Of a stretch of 64,000 nucleotides of DNA, positions 40,777 through 50,700 are shown one piece after another. Location: contig JAKSYS010000114.1 in NCBI GenBank assembly GCA_022925895.1, positions 1 through 64,000 on the forward strand, in the 5' to 3' direction. This DNA comes from Fragilaria crotonensis (Eukaryota > Bacillariophyta > Fragilariophyceae > Fragilariales > Fragilariaceae). Numbering within the stretch: position 1 is the first letter of the stretch; each line of letters starts with the position of its first letter. A model generated the notes under the pieces. The model was not told the DNA's origin. It was given only the letters and a program-made list of their open reading frames with translations, and did not search any database. The translations under genes were made by a program, and so were the position numbers.

Positions 40777-41422
40777 AGTGCTTCTTGTGACCATACGCTG
40801 GTCGTAGGATACGCGTTGAATGCACGGCGACTGATTTTGCAGAATTTTGTTGGTCACACACACATGCGAGCATTTTCAACGCATGCGACCACTACAGGGT
40901 GCAGTTTGTACATAGCATAATTGTTGAAAGTCTTTTTTACCTTATGACAAAAAAGATGACGGCTTTTTGTTACAAGTCAACGACACGACTACATCATCAT
41001 GAGTCATTACGTCATAAATCATAACCGTCACGAGAGTCCAAGAGTCCAAGGCAATACTCCAAAAAAAAAGACCAACAAATGTCCTAATTTTCTGGTTTTC
41101 GAGGAAGGCACAACGAACAACGCACACACTGAGAATTGAGATGGATACACAGGTCCAGAGATTCCAGATACGTCTGTCGTCGCCCGTCAGGATTCGTAGG
41201 CATGGGGCGTGCGGTCGTGCGGATGGCAACATGGCAACCGGCAACCGGCAACCAGCAACCAGTCGTCAACTAATTGGATTCGCGAGTACTACGGTACAAT
41301 TGTACATATGCATACAACTAAAGTGCCGACGACGTTGCCATCAGACCAAACACCCACACAAATTCGAGAGCGCAAGATTGAATTCTACATTCGGCATTTT
41401 CGTCCAAACGTTTCTGCCAAGC
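40777..41422. other. Intergenic upstream of phosphoserine phosphatase
   Basis: No separate gene. The phosphatase frame is open back to 41141, but only a later ATG (41423) begins a transit-peptide-like sequence. A small repeat cggcaaccggcaacc occurs near 41237-41262. Confidence 0.4.
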
Positions 41423-42277
41423 ATGATTAGCTCTGCTGCCTTTTCGCTTCCTAGCCGTTTCCTCCCCGGACTTTGGAGAAGTTGTTGTAGTGCGCGACCC
41501 TATTCTAGAACGTCACATCCGGCAATGGCGGTTGGGTCTGAAATCATGGCGGCCCTCGGCAAAGACACATCGTCCTATGTTGGAAATAACGTTGAGGCGG
41601 CTATGGAATACCTAGCGAAGGCAGATGCCGTTTGTTTCGATGTCGATTCGACTGTTATAAGGGAAGAGGGCATCGATGTTCTGGCGGCATATCTGGGCAA
41701 GGGTGAGGAAGTTGCAGCACTCACCAAGAAGGCCATGGAGGGATCAACGAAATTCCAAGATGCCTTGAAAGAAAGATTGGAGTTGTTGGAACCAAGCGAG
41801 CAGAAAATTTTGAGTTGCATAAAGGATCACCCTTTCCAATTCTCGCCTGGCATCGACACACTCATTGAAGCTCTCAACGAAGCCCAAATTGACGTGTACC
41901 TCGTCTCAGGGGGATTCCGTATCATGATTGAGCCCATCGCCAGGACGCTTTGCGTTTCCAAGACTAATATTGTCGCCAATACTATACTGTTTGATGCCAA
42001 AGGCTACTACGTTGGATTTGATATCAACGAACCTACAAGTGCCGATATGGGCAAACCGAAGGCACTGCAGGCGATCAAGGACAAATTCGGATACGAGACC
42101 ATGGTAATGGTGGGGGATGGTGCTACAGACGCTCAAGCGAAGCCACCAGCTGATGCCTTTATTGGATTTGGTGGAGTCGTGACGCGTGCGGCTGTCAAGG
42201 AGAAGGCATGCTGGTTTGTGACAGATTTCGTTGACATAGAACAAATCATTCGCCAGTTCGGTGGAAAAAATCGATAG
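41423..42277 (+). CDS. PSP: Phosphoserine phosphatase (SerB/PSP), organelle-targeted
   Basis: 284 residues from the ATG at 41423. It catalyses the last step of the phosphorylated serine pathway, phosphoserine to serine, through a phospho-Asp intermediate. HAD motifs are complete: motif I CFDVDST (nucleophile Asp), motif II YLVSGGFR, motif III Lys in GKPKAL and motif IV VMVGDGATDAQA. The small four-helix cap (EEGIDVLAAYLGKGEEV) is the SerB type. The first ~40 residues (SSAAFSLPSRFLPGLWRSCC) are basic and hydroxylated, with no acid, suggesting a mitochondrial or plastid transit peptide. The frame continues upstream to 41141, including an ATG-start extension, so a longer isoform cannot be excluded. 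No intron. Confidence 0.92.
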   Translation: MISSAAFSLPSRFLPGLWRSCCSARPYSRTSHPAMAVGSEIMAALGKDTSSYVGNNVEAAMEYLAKADAVCFDVDSTVIREEGIDVLAAYLGKGEEVAALTKKAMEGSTKFQDALKERLELLEPSEQKILSCIKDHPFQFSPGIDTLIEALNEAQIDVYLVSGGFRIMIEPIARTLCVSKTNIVANTILFDAKGYYVGFDINEPTSADMGKPKALQAIKDKFGYETMVMVGDGATDAQAKPPADAFIGFGGVVTRAAVKEKACWFVTDFVDIEQIIRQFGGKNR

Positions 42278-43233
42278 GTTTTGGTGATCGGATAGCCTCG
42301 TGGATTGCACAAATCAATACTCCAGTACTATTTTGAGGCTGATGGCAGATTGGCAGTGACCTTTTGGCGGTTCTTCATTTGGGATAGCAATTTTTTTCCT
42401 TAGTTCCGGAGAACAAGGCGTCTTTACATAGTTGATTAACGTGCACCGTAGAAACAACACTTGGCATTTGTCCCCTCTCAATTTTCTCCTGAAAGCGAAT
42501 GTATTCGTTACAGTCCAGGCGACGGTGCACGTCCAAAGAGAAGAATTTAATTCCAGATTTTGCTCTGTATTCTTCACCCTGCTCCGCTCTCTGCACTGCA
42601 CTCTCCCATGGACAGCTGGAATTCCTTCTCATTTCGGTGAAGGGTTACTGAAACTTACTATATGAGAAATTGACGTTTAAAGTCAATACCATTGGTGAGC
42701 GTCCCGGAAAAGGAATTTGCGAGCCAGAAATGAAATTGTGGTGAACTTATTCATGGACGAATTCCTGTCATAAACTTGTATATGAGGAGTCTCCATCAGC
42801 TCACGTGGAGATGAAATGCTTCTTGTGAACTTATCGATAAGTAGGAATCTTCAAACGAACTTGTTTACGAGAAGATTTTTCAATGCATTTCTTGTGGAAA
42901 TCTAACTTAAAACAAGAAGGAATCATGAATTTTTCACAGTAATTTATGAGAAGGAGCGGATGTCAAGCATGTCGAGCCCCCTTTTCTTGCATGCATAACA
43001 CCAGGCAGTATCTATAGATGTTATTCAATAATTGTTATATTTAGTCGTGTAACTACAACAAAAGCCCCAACTCTCTTTAATGCTGGGTTTAAGAAGGAAT
43101 TCTGGATGTCCGAGAGGTTGAGTGTTGGCCGCTGTGGTAACCACAGATTGTCAACTGCTGCAGTATTGTACATAAAGTAAGAAACTGCAGGAATGACCGG
43201 CTAATGAGAAATAAACTGTCATGCATATTGTGT
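42278..43233. other. Intergenic, no gene seen
   Basis: AT-rich DNA. Short antisense frames near 42314-42665 have no motif. Imperfect repeats of 'gaactt...cgat/tacgagaagatttttc' character occur near 42730-42900 but do not form a clear array. Confidence 0.4.
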
Positions 43234-43325
43234 GGAATTGGTGAACTGTATAGTTGGCTAAAACCTTGACCTGAGGTAGCCTTGAGGGGGGTCAGGCTGT
43301 GGTTCAAGTCCAGCACAAAAGCTAC
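43234..43325 (+). mobile_element. tRNA-derived SINE-like copy (B)
   Basis: AGTTGGCTAAAACCTTGA resembles a Pol III A box and TGTGGTTCAAGTCC, ~50 bp further, a B box. The layout matches 21890-21965, where TTGGCTAAAA, GGCTGTG and GGTTCAAGTC recur in the same order. No clean tRNA fold is seen. Confidence 0.4.
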
Positions 43326-44182
43326 AAACAGAACCATGTAGCGGCTCAGGGATAGTGTCATAGTACCATGACGATGCTTCAAATTCTAGCTTCTGATGAA
43401 CGTGTATCTCCTATCTCCATAACTGTTGCTTCAGGCAATTCACCTTGCGGACTACAACATTTTTTCTTGAGGATGAGGCACAAAATTGACCATGAAGACG
43501 AAGACTAGCCTTTCCTCTTCTGATATTCTCTTAGTACTATTCCATTTTCACCAGGAATTCAACATGCATGGAAAGCTTGCCAGCAGGCACAACTCTTTGT
43601 TGGGAGCGTGTCTACGTCCCCTTCTCAAGCCAGAAAGGTCCCCCGGCTAAACATGCTGATTCGTGAATGAATGACAAGTATGTGCTGGCCAGAAGCAAAA
43701 TCATTTCCTTTCCATTTCTAGCTGGTACAAACCTGGACATGCTGGTGTCATCTTTGTTTTGTGCTTATACTTGCTGACTAAAAACAAATCTACTGACATC
43801 TGCTTACATCTTATGATGAAAAACTAATCCATTTAGGAGAAAGATTTTTCTTCATACAAGAACTATGCACATATTCATGAACAACAATTCCGCTGACATT
43901 TGCGGACCATTGCTGGTCATTGCTGACCACTGCTTACATTTGCTGACATTACTGACCATCGCTGACATTCTGCTGACATCTGATGAACCTTACCATCTCA
44001 AACCATGCAACACCTCTCCATAAAAGGTCTCATCTTGCCAGTCAGTCATTGGCTGGCACAGACATTTTTAGGGTATTGAATTTCGGAGGCGATGACAACC
44101 CAATGATTAGGTTCTATTTTTTTAGGGTATTGAATTTCAGTCCCGAAATGTGCTTGGGCCAGACCAACGTTCCAGTCAAAGT
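43326..44182. other. Intergenic with short low-complexity repeats
   Basis: A patch at 43885-43985 contains about eight copies of a loose TTGCTGACAT unit. TTTTTAGGGTATTGAATTTC occurs twice 52 bp apart (near 44067 and 44119). No gene is seen. Confidence 0.45.
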
Positions 44183-44647
44183 TTATTGTGTACTGTTGTA
44201 CAATGTAGCTTCTGCCATTACTGACTTGACAAATACTCCCAAGCTGGGTTGTGTTGTTGTGTTTCTGAATGTAACGTACGAAAGTAGTACGATTTTTTTG
44301 CGATAAAAAGCATACGTGGGAGTTTGGAGGTTGGGAATCTGACGGGTCCAGTCAAAACGCTTAATTTCGCTGGGTTTGATAAAGTTCCAAACTGTCATTT
44401 CTTTTAAGCGATCGCCAAATTTCGTCACGTGCACGCTGTCAACAATATTACTCGCACTGTACATATTGACGTGCAAGTACCAGCATGTACGACTATCTCC
44501 GGAGACCGTGGCCGTCTCACAGCAATTCTTTTTCCGAACAAGGCCTTGATGTTCGCTGTTCGCTCGGTGTTCTACGAACTGCGAACCGTCCTCTGCCCGA
44601 AACCCGCTGGCAAAACCTGATCCCAACGACCACAAATATCGCGCCAT
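44183..44647 (-). CDS. Small hypothetical protein, doubtful
   Basis: 154 residues with a true ATG at 44647, divergent from the SET-domain gene across ~205 bp. The sequence has several Cys and aromatic residues but no recognised domain, signal peptide or membrane helix. It could be a small gene sharing a promoter with the SET gene, or a chance frame. Confidence 0.3.
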   Translation of the reverse strand: MARYLWSLGSGFASGFRAEDGSQFVEHRANSEHQGLVRKKNCCETATVSGDSRTCWYLHVNMYSASNIVDSVHVTKFGDRLKEMTVWNFIKPSEIKRFDWTRQIPNLQTPTYAFYRKKIVLLSYVTFRNTTTQPSLGVFVKSVMAEATLYNSTQ

Positions 44648-44852
44648 CCAGTACGAGTACCAAAGCTGTAGCAGCTATCCGTACCAGTAGCCGAACCGCA
44701 AGCTGCGGGTCGCAATAAATCCATGGGAAGTGAAATCAACGAATAGGCGCTTCGTTTGTTTCAACTCTCGACCGCACTCTCAAGCTTACAGTGCTGTGAA
44801 AGACTATCTAAGCAGGAACGCCAACGCCATTGCGTTTAGTTAGTTCACAACG

Positions 44853-46565
44853 ATGGCACGACGTATAATTCTGCTCATGGCTGTTGTCACGTCCTCCGTC
44901 CGGTCCGAATGTGGCGTGTACTTGGCCCCTTCGACCATCCCCGGTGCAGGGCTGGGTATGTTCGCCGGCAAAGACTACAAAAAAGGAGATCAAGTCACGT
45001 ACGGTGACGTCATTATTCCGATTGTGGATGTTGAATGGAACAATGGGAATAGCAAGTTCTTTTGGTTGTGGGATGAATACACTTGGAACCACGCGGTGGA
45101 AGAATCCATGCGATACGAAGCGGAAGGTGATGATATATCAGCAGCGAGTCCTGGTATCGGGGCAGCTGTGAATTGTCTCTTAGGTTTGGTCAACGTTGAG
45201 GATACATTCAGCAAGTCTGATACCGCTGGATTACATCGAAGCAAGGATCCTGGGAGTGGGGCTTTTACCCCTTATCATGATCGAGGATCACGTGCTCGCC
45301 GAGAAATCTCAGCGGGAGCAGAGCTGTTCATCAACTATGGTGAGAATTATTTCACATCACGCGAAAGAATCTATGGACAGGTGCCTCTCCCCAAATCCTT
45401 CATTGAGGCTGATCGCATCATGTACAAGTTTCATCGTATGCAATCCCTGATTCTCAAGTACTACTCAAACTCACTTCAGAGTGATTTGTGGAAGCTTATC
45501 TCTGGTCTAGATTCTCGTGTTACGAATGCATTGCCATCCAACTTGGACGACGTTGAAAGTCTGCTCCCGAAAGGTACCAAGTATTCGCTAGAAGTGAGGT
45601 CACGACAAAGTCTAGAATGGCTGGAGGAGCATGGTCAGTGCCTCGACAACATTCGCAATGGACAGTCCACCATTCCGCAGGCCGGTCGCGGTGCCTTTGC
45701 AACCCGTTTCATTCCTTCGGGTGGTGTGGTAGCGCCTGTTCCGCTGATCCACATCCCCAACAAGACACTTCTCACCATCTACGATGCTCTCCACTCCGAG
45801 GACGGCGGTCGCAACGTGTCGGCACCGATTCACCAGCAATTGCTGCTGAATTACTGTTTTGGTCATCCTGATTCAGATGTTTTGTTGAGTCCCTATGGCG
45901 TTCTAGTAAGTCTTATCAACCATTCGCCGTCGCAAGCCAACACTAGGATTGTTTGGTCAAAGGATATGAGGCATCCAGAGTGGTTGCAGCTGCCACCAGA
46001 GTCGATGGAGAAAGATCACCATAATGGCCTCGTTTTCAACGTTGTTGCGCTTCGAGACATTGAGGAAGGAGATGAAGTACTCCTCGACTACGGGCCCGAC
46101 TGGCAGGCCGCTTGGGATCATCATGTTGCTCAGTGGAAGCCACCTCCCAATTCAAACAAATACAAGTCAGCGTACGAGCTTAATAATCAGCTGGATAGTC
46201 TGTTACCAACTCCCGCAGAAGGTGGCTGTGGGGGTGATGTGAAACTATGGATCCATGGACACTACGCACGACTTGAGGGTCAAAAACCCTGGTCCAATTA
46301 CATTCGGGGTGAGATTCTCTACCGTTATATACTTCCGAATAACGAGACACGCTATAGAGTCCGCACGTTCCGGGAAGAAGATGACGATGAAATGATCATG
46401 TTGACATACGATATTGTGCTTTGGTCTCTACCTCGCGACGCATTTGTATTCGACGATTTGCCGCACACACGAGATCACTCCATGCCATGGTCCTTTCGAC
46501 ATTACATCGGTATACCCGATGATATCTTTCCAGAGGCATGGAAGCGGAATGCAACTGCAGAGTGA
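44853..46565 (+). CDS. Secretory-pathway protein with two SET-like domains
   Basis: 570 residues, one exon, ATG at 44853. Residues 1-18 (RRIILLMAVVTSSVRS) look like a signal peptide. The first SET-like module spans ~residues 20-180 (STIPGAGLGMFAG, ..., ELFINYGENYF) but lacks a clear NHxC/N-H-S motif. The second (~265-420) keeps the key SET features: QAGRGAFATRFIPSGG, SLINHSPSQANTR (cofactor-binding NHS) and DEVLLDYGPDW (the catalytic Tyr region). A C-terminal ~130-residue domain follows. SET domains usually methylate protein lysines with S-adenosylmethionine; a signal peptide suggests non-histone targets in the secretory path or plastid. Substrate is unknown. Confidence 0.8.
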   Translation: MARRIILLMAVVTSSVRSECGVYLAPSTIPGAGLGMFAGKDYKKGDQVTYGDVIIPIVDVEWNNGNSKFFWLWDEYTWNHAVEESMRYEAEGDDISAASPGIGAAVNCLLGLVNVEDTFSKSDTAGLHRSKDPGSGAFTPYHDRGSRARREISAGAELFINYGENYFTSRERIYGQVPLPKSFIEADRIMYKFHRMQSLILKYYSNSLQSDLWKLISGLDSRVTNALPSNLDDVESLLPKGTKYSLEVRSRQSLEWLEEHGQCLDNIRNGQSTIPQAGRGAFATRFIPSGGVVAPVPLIHIPNKTLLTIYDALHSEDGGRNVSAPIHQQLLLNYCFGHPDSDVLLSPYGVLVSLINHSPSQANTRIVWSKDMRHPEWLQLPPESMEKDHHNGLVFNVVALRDIEEGDEVLLDYGPDWQAAWDHHVAQWKPPPNSNKYKSAYELNNQLDSLLPTPAEGGCGGDVKLWIHGHYARLEGQKPWSNYIRGEILYRYILPNNETRYRVRTFREEDDDEMIMLTYDIVLWSLPRDAFVFDDLPHTRDHSMPWSFRHYIGIPDDIFPEAWKRNATAE

Positions 46566-47039
46566 CAACCATTTGATAGTAGATTATAGCATTGGCAAGG
46601 ATGCTGGTGCTTACTTATTGCGGAGGTCCAAACCTATGCGAAGATGAAGTCCCCAGGAAGGTCCGGCCACGCACCTCTGCTTGGTATTAATTGCTTGTAG
46701 AAGCTACGAGAAGAAACGTCATTTTACCGGACCTCCCAGAAAAGAGAATTTCGTACTGTATAATCATGCACAGTACGAATACTCCAGTACTTTAGCGGTG
46801 TAATGTAATGAGTACTCCAGTACTGTACGTTGTACTAGTACCAGGTAATGATGAGGTGGTTTACTGACTCCGACCTCCGACGTGACAACTGGATACTGGA
46901 TGTATCTTTTACAATACACGTATATAGAGTAATCAATCATACAGATTTGGGTGAATCATCGTGGTGTCTGCGAGGACCCCACCACTCCGTTTCTTTCACA
47001 AATTGAAACAACGGCTCTAACTCCATCGTTGCTGGTGCC
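46566..47039. other. Intergenic between SET and PsbQ-like genes
   Basis: No gene. GTAC-rich DNA lies at 46755-46840. A photosynthesis-gene promoter for the next gene presumably lies here; no specific element can be named. Confidence 0.4.
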
Positions 47040-47753
47040 ATGTCGACAATCCGGTCCCTTTTGACCATCACGGTTGTTTTATTGTCACTCTCGACAGCGT
47101 CGGTGTACGGTTGGACACAACCTCAGTCGCAACACGTCTCACGTCGGGATGCATTGACGCGGGGATTATTCAACTTTGCTGGCATGGTGGCGACTTCATC
47201 AAGCCTCGTCGTCGTTGGTGGACCGGTACTTCCGGCTTTGGCGGCAGGGATCCCTTCATCGGAAGAGCTTTCCAAGCTACAAAAGGGACACGCTCGTGTC
47301 ACGTACCTACTGAACAATTGGGACGACCTGACCTCCACCTGTGGAAATAAATTTTACTTTTCAGCTGACGAGGCGAAACAAGTGATTCGAACGGAAGGCG
47401 GTGGCGGAGGTACTTGTGACAAGACTCCCCTCAAAGTGCAGGAGTACATGGGTTACAAAAGCACTGAGGATCCGTTGTACAGGGCAGACAAGCTCATGGT
47501 GCGAGCGGTACCGCTGGTCGACCCAAGCAGGGCCGACGACTATTTGGATGCGGTTGAGAGGTATCGTGAGAAGGCTGATCAAACTGCTATGATGGCATAT
47601 ACCTCATCTTGGGGCGAAGCCAACCCTAATGGCGGCAAGGAGGTTGTCGATGAATATCTGCTGCGTACCAAGGAAGATGTCCTAGAGACTGAAAAAGTAC
47701 TGAGGGAAATCTTGGGACTGCTGGAACTGAGGATTATGCCACCTTCGAAGTGA
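47040..47753 (+). CDS. Thylakoid-lumen PsbQ-fold protein (MPH2/Psb31-like)
   Basis: 237 residues, single exon, ATG at 47040. The presequence is layered: a signal peptide (SLLTITVVLLSLSTASVYG), then a second signal with twin Arg (SRRDALTRG), a hydrophobic core and PALA|AG, so import into the thylakoid lumen, probably by Tat, is expected. The mature domain is helical, with KLQKGHARVTYLLNNWDDLT followed by EYMGYKSTEDPLYRADKLM and SSWGEANPNGGKEVVDEYL. These resemble plant MPH2/TL16 and the diatom photosystem II subunit Psb31, so a role in stabilising or repairing PSII is likely. Two Cys of the mature part (TSTCGN, GGTCDK) may form a disulfide. Confidence 0.82.
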   Translation: MSTIRSLLTITVVLLSLSTASVYGWTQPQSQHVSRRDALTRGLFNFAGMVATSSSLVVVGGPVLPALAAGIPSSEELSKLQKGHARVTYLLNNWDDLTSTCGNKFYFSADEAKQVIRTEGGGGGTCDKTPLKVQEYMGYKSTEDPLYRADKLMVRAVPLVDPSRADDYLDAVERYREKADQTAMMAYTSSWGEANPNGGKEVVDEYLLRTKEDVLETEKVLREILGLLELRIMPPSK

Positions 47754-47782
47754 ACAAAACACTAACAAATTAGCATGTTAAA

Positions 47783-50700
47783 TCATGTATTGCTCCTGTA
47801 TCCTTCATATTGCATGTTGGTTGCAGGTGCTCCTTCAGAAACACATTCCAACGTGGTAGATCTGCAGGTGTCGTTGGTCTGACCCATTCCACCAGGAGGC
47901 TTCGGAGTCGTTTCCCAACCGACACGGTCACTGCTAGATCTGAGCATACCTCCATTTCTTGGGACAACTGGAGAATCCTCGTTCACCCAGTATGTCTGCA
48001 TCTCTCCTTTCCCTTTCACGTTGATAGAACCGCGACTCAGGAGTTTTATCTCTGGAATCTGCACACGTAGCAACTGTGCCGTTTCTTGTGAACAATGAAT
48101 GCGGTTTGCAAGTGAGTGACATTCCATGCGAGAGGCGGTGTTAACAGTATCGCCGAAGAGGCAGTAACGAGGGTTGCGCGAGCCAACCACGTTGGCTACA
48201 GCTGGTCCAGAGTGTATCCCGATCCGAACGTTGACATAGCCCTTTGATGGATCGTCGAGGTCGATCAATGTTTCGTTCGCAGCCGTCAACGCATCAACTG
48301 AAAACTCAGCGATTCGTTTGGCATGATCATCTTGGTCCTTTATCAAGTTGGTGACGGCCATATAAGCGTCACCAATTGTTTCAACCTTGAAGATGTCATA
48401 CTGGCGCGACAGTTCGTCGAATCTACTGTAAAGGCGGTCCAACATGTCCGAAACTTTGATCGGAGGCAGTGACGATGAAATACGGGTAAACCCAACAATA
48501 TCGGAGAAGAATATGGTAACCATTTCACGCAGCTCTGGTTCAACCTTGCGACCGTTTCGCAGCGCTTCGACTATGTGACGCGGAAAGACATCGTGAAGGA
48601 GGATATCCGTCTGCTTCGCCTTCTTTGCCTGCATTGAAAAGCGAGTCTCGCCAGGTTCTATACTGGCCAACTCCAAACTCTTCAATCGAATATCAAGCTG
48701 TTCGAACGTTGGGCGCATCACCGGACACGATCCAAGGCAAGTATTCATGAGACCTACTATCTCTGGTGGACATGATGGAGGAATTGGTGGACGTTTGTTG
48801 ACGTTTGGATCTGCCACGAGCGTTAGTACCTCGTCGTAATCCTCTCCTTCATACGGATCCCGCCGAGAATAAACTTCGTAAAGTATGACTCCGAATGAAT
48901 AGACGTCGGAAGCAGTAGTATTCAAACTTTCACCACGCAATAGCTCCGGCGCCATCCAATACGGAGTTCCAATGGCTCCCTTCGCTTGCTTTTTCAAAGA
49001 AAGTCCGAAGTCGGCAACCTTTGCTCGCAACCTTCCATCGACGAGAATATTTTGGGCCTTGAGGTCGCAATGAACAACTTGCGTTTCTGCTGCGTGCAGA
49101 AACCTCACTCCTTGGGCGACGTCTCTAAGGATCGGCAGAATGATGTCTGCATCAATGGCCATCGTCTCGTTGTGAAGTAAGTTGTGAAGCGACCCGTGGT
49201 CCATGTATTCTGTGAAAGTGTTTAAGATTGGCAATGGTTAGCTGTAGAAAAACAACCACCCAACGACCTCGACCGGAGACAAGAGCTTACCCAGGATGAG
49301 CATCAGGTCTTCCTTTTTGTTGATAACAGCGCCTTTAGGAATTGTAATCAGCGAACGGTGAGAATGCTGCACGCACGAGAAGTCCCGGCGCTCCGATACT
49401 TACCCATGACTGTAGTGATGCAAGGATGCCTCAACGACGACAGATGTCGGACCTCGGCTATAAACCGAGCTCTGCCACGTGAAAAATCATCGCGTGATTT
49501 TGTCATCTGATAGATCGGTAGGACTTTTGATCTCAATCCCGATTGCAACCGTGATCTGCCGTTGACACTGCCGCTTGATCGTCGAGAGCCATGATCAGAC
49601 TGCGTTGTACTATCCAGTAAGCCGGATTCAATGCAAAATTCTCCTTTCCCCGAATCAGCAACAGATCTTAATCCTACGGTATTCTCACTCTCCTCGGATT
49701 GATATAGAGGTACTGCGATGCGCTTCACTGCCACCTGCGTCCCCCGGTATTCGGCCAAAAGCACGACGCCAAAGGTTCCATGTCCTACGATTGCTGGTGG
49801 GTCGTCAAAGTGCAGCTCTGAAAGTTTGACCTTCCACAGTGCCCCACTACGTCGACGCCTGCGGTCGACGTAGCATATCACCAAGATAATGGCCACCATC
49901 ATAGACGACACCAACGTAGCAGTCAGCAAGGCCATGGAATCGCCAGGTTGCGCAACGTCAATGTAGACTGTGACATCGAGGTCAAAGTCGGCTGTGGAAG
50001 TGAAAGCAGTATCACAAGCACTGACTTTGTTGGTTACAATAATGGTTTCTTTCATTTCAAATGAATTTGAGCTTTGCACCGTAACACCGATCGTGGCCCA
50101 GGTGATATTGTCGTATAGAACCACTCGGGTTGGAGTAAACGACACATTTAGATGTGTCGACGACGCTAGCATCGGCTCGATCCACACAGCACCACGCAGG
50201 GGTGCGGATCCTAGCGATAAAGCGAACTCTGCTGAAAGGCCACTTTTCGCTGAGATGAACAGTTTTTGTACTGAGATAAGTACTCGAGCATCGTCCAGCA
50301 CATGCCTCGCTCTGGCTACACGACCTGACGTCCACCCTGGTAAGGTGCCCTTCTCGTCGCCATACTGATCAGGGGTCGGGGTGACAGTGCCATTGGTGGC
50401 CAATAAATAGCACAAACTTTCTGCATTTTTCCAGCGTCGGTCGAACGAGAAGAATTGGCACCCGTCGTGGATCGTACAATACTCAGCGCATTTTTCGGCT
50501 GATTCCGCGGCCTCCGCCAAGAAATTCGAACTTGGGCTAATCAGAGCCAACTGCTCGCCAAAGTAGTATTGGACGAAGTCCTCGTACACCGCATCAGCCC
50601 CAATCACATCGTCTTTCATTTCACAAAAAGTTAAACCCTCTGCTGGCTCTACCAGATCCAAATGCATGCCCATTCCACAGCAGACGTCCAAAAACGAAGT

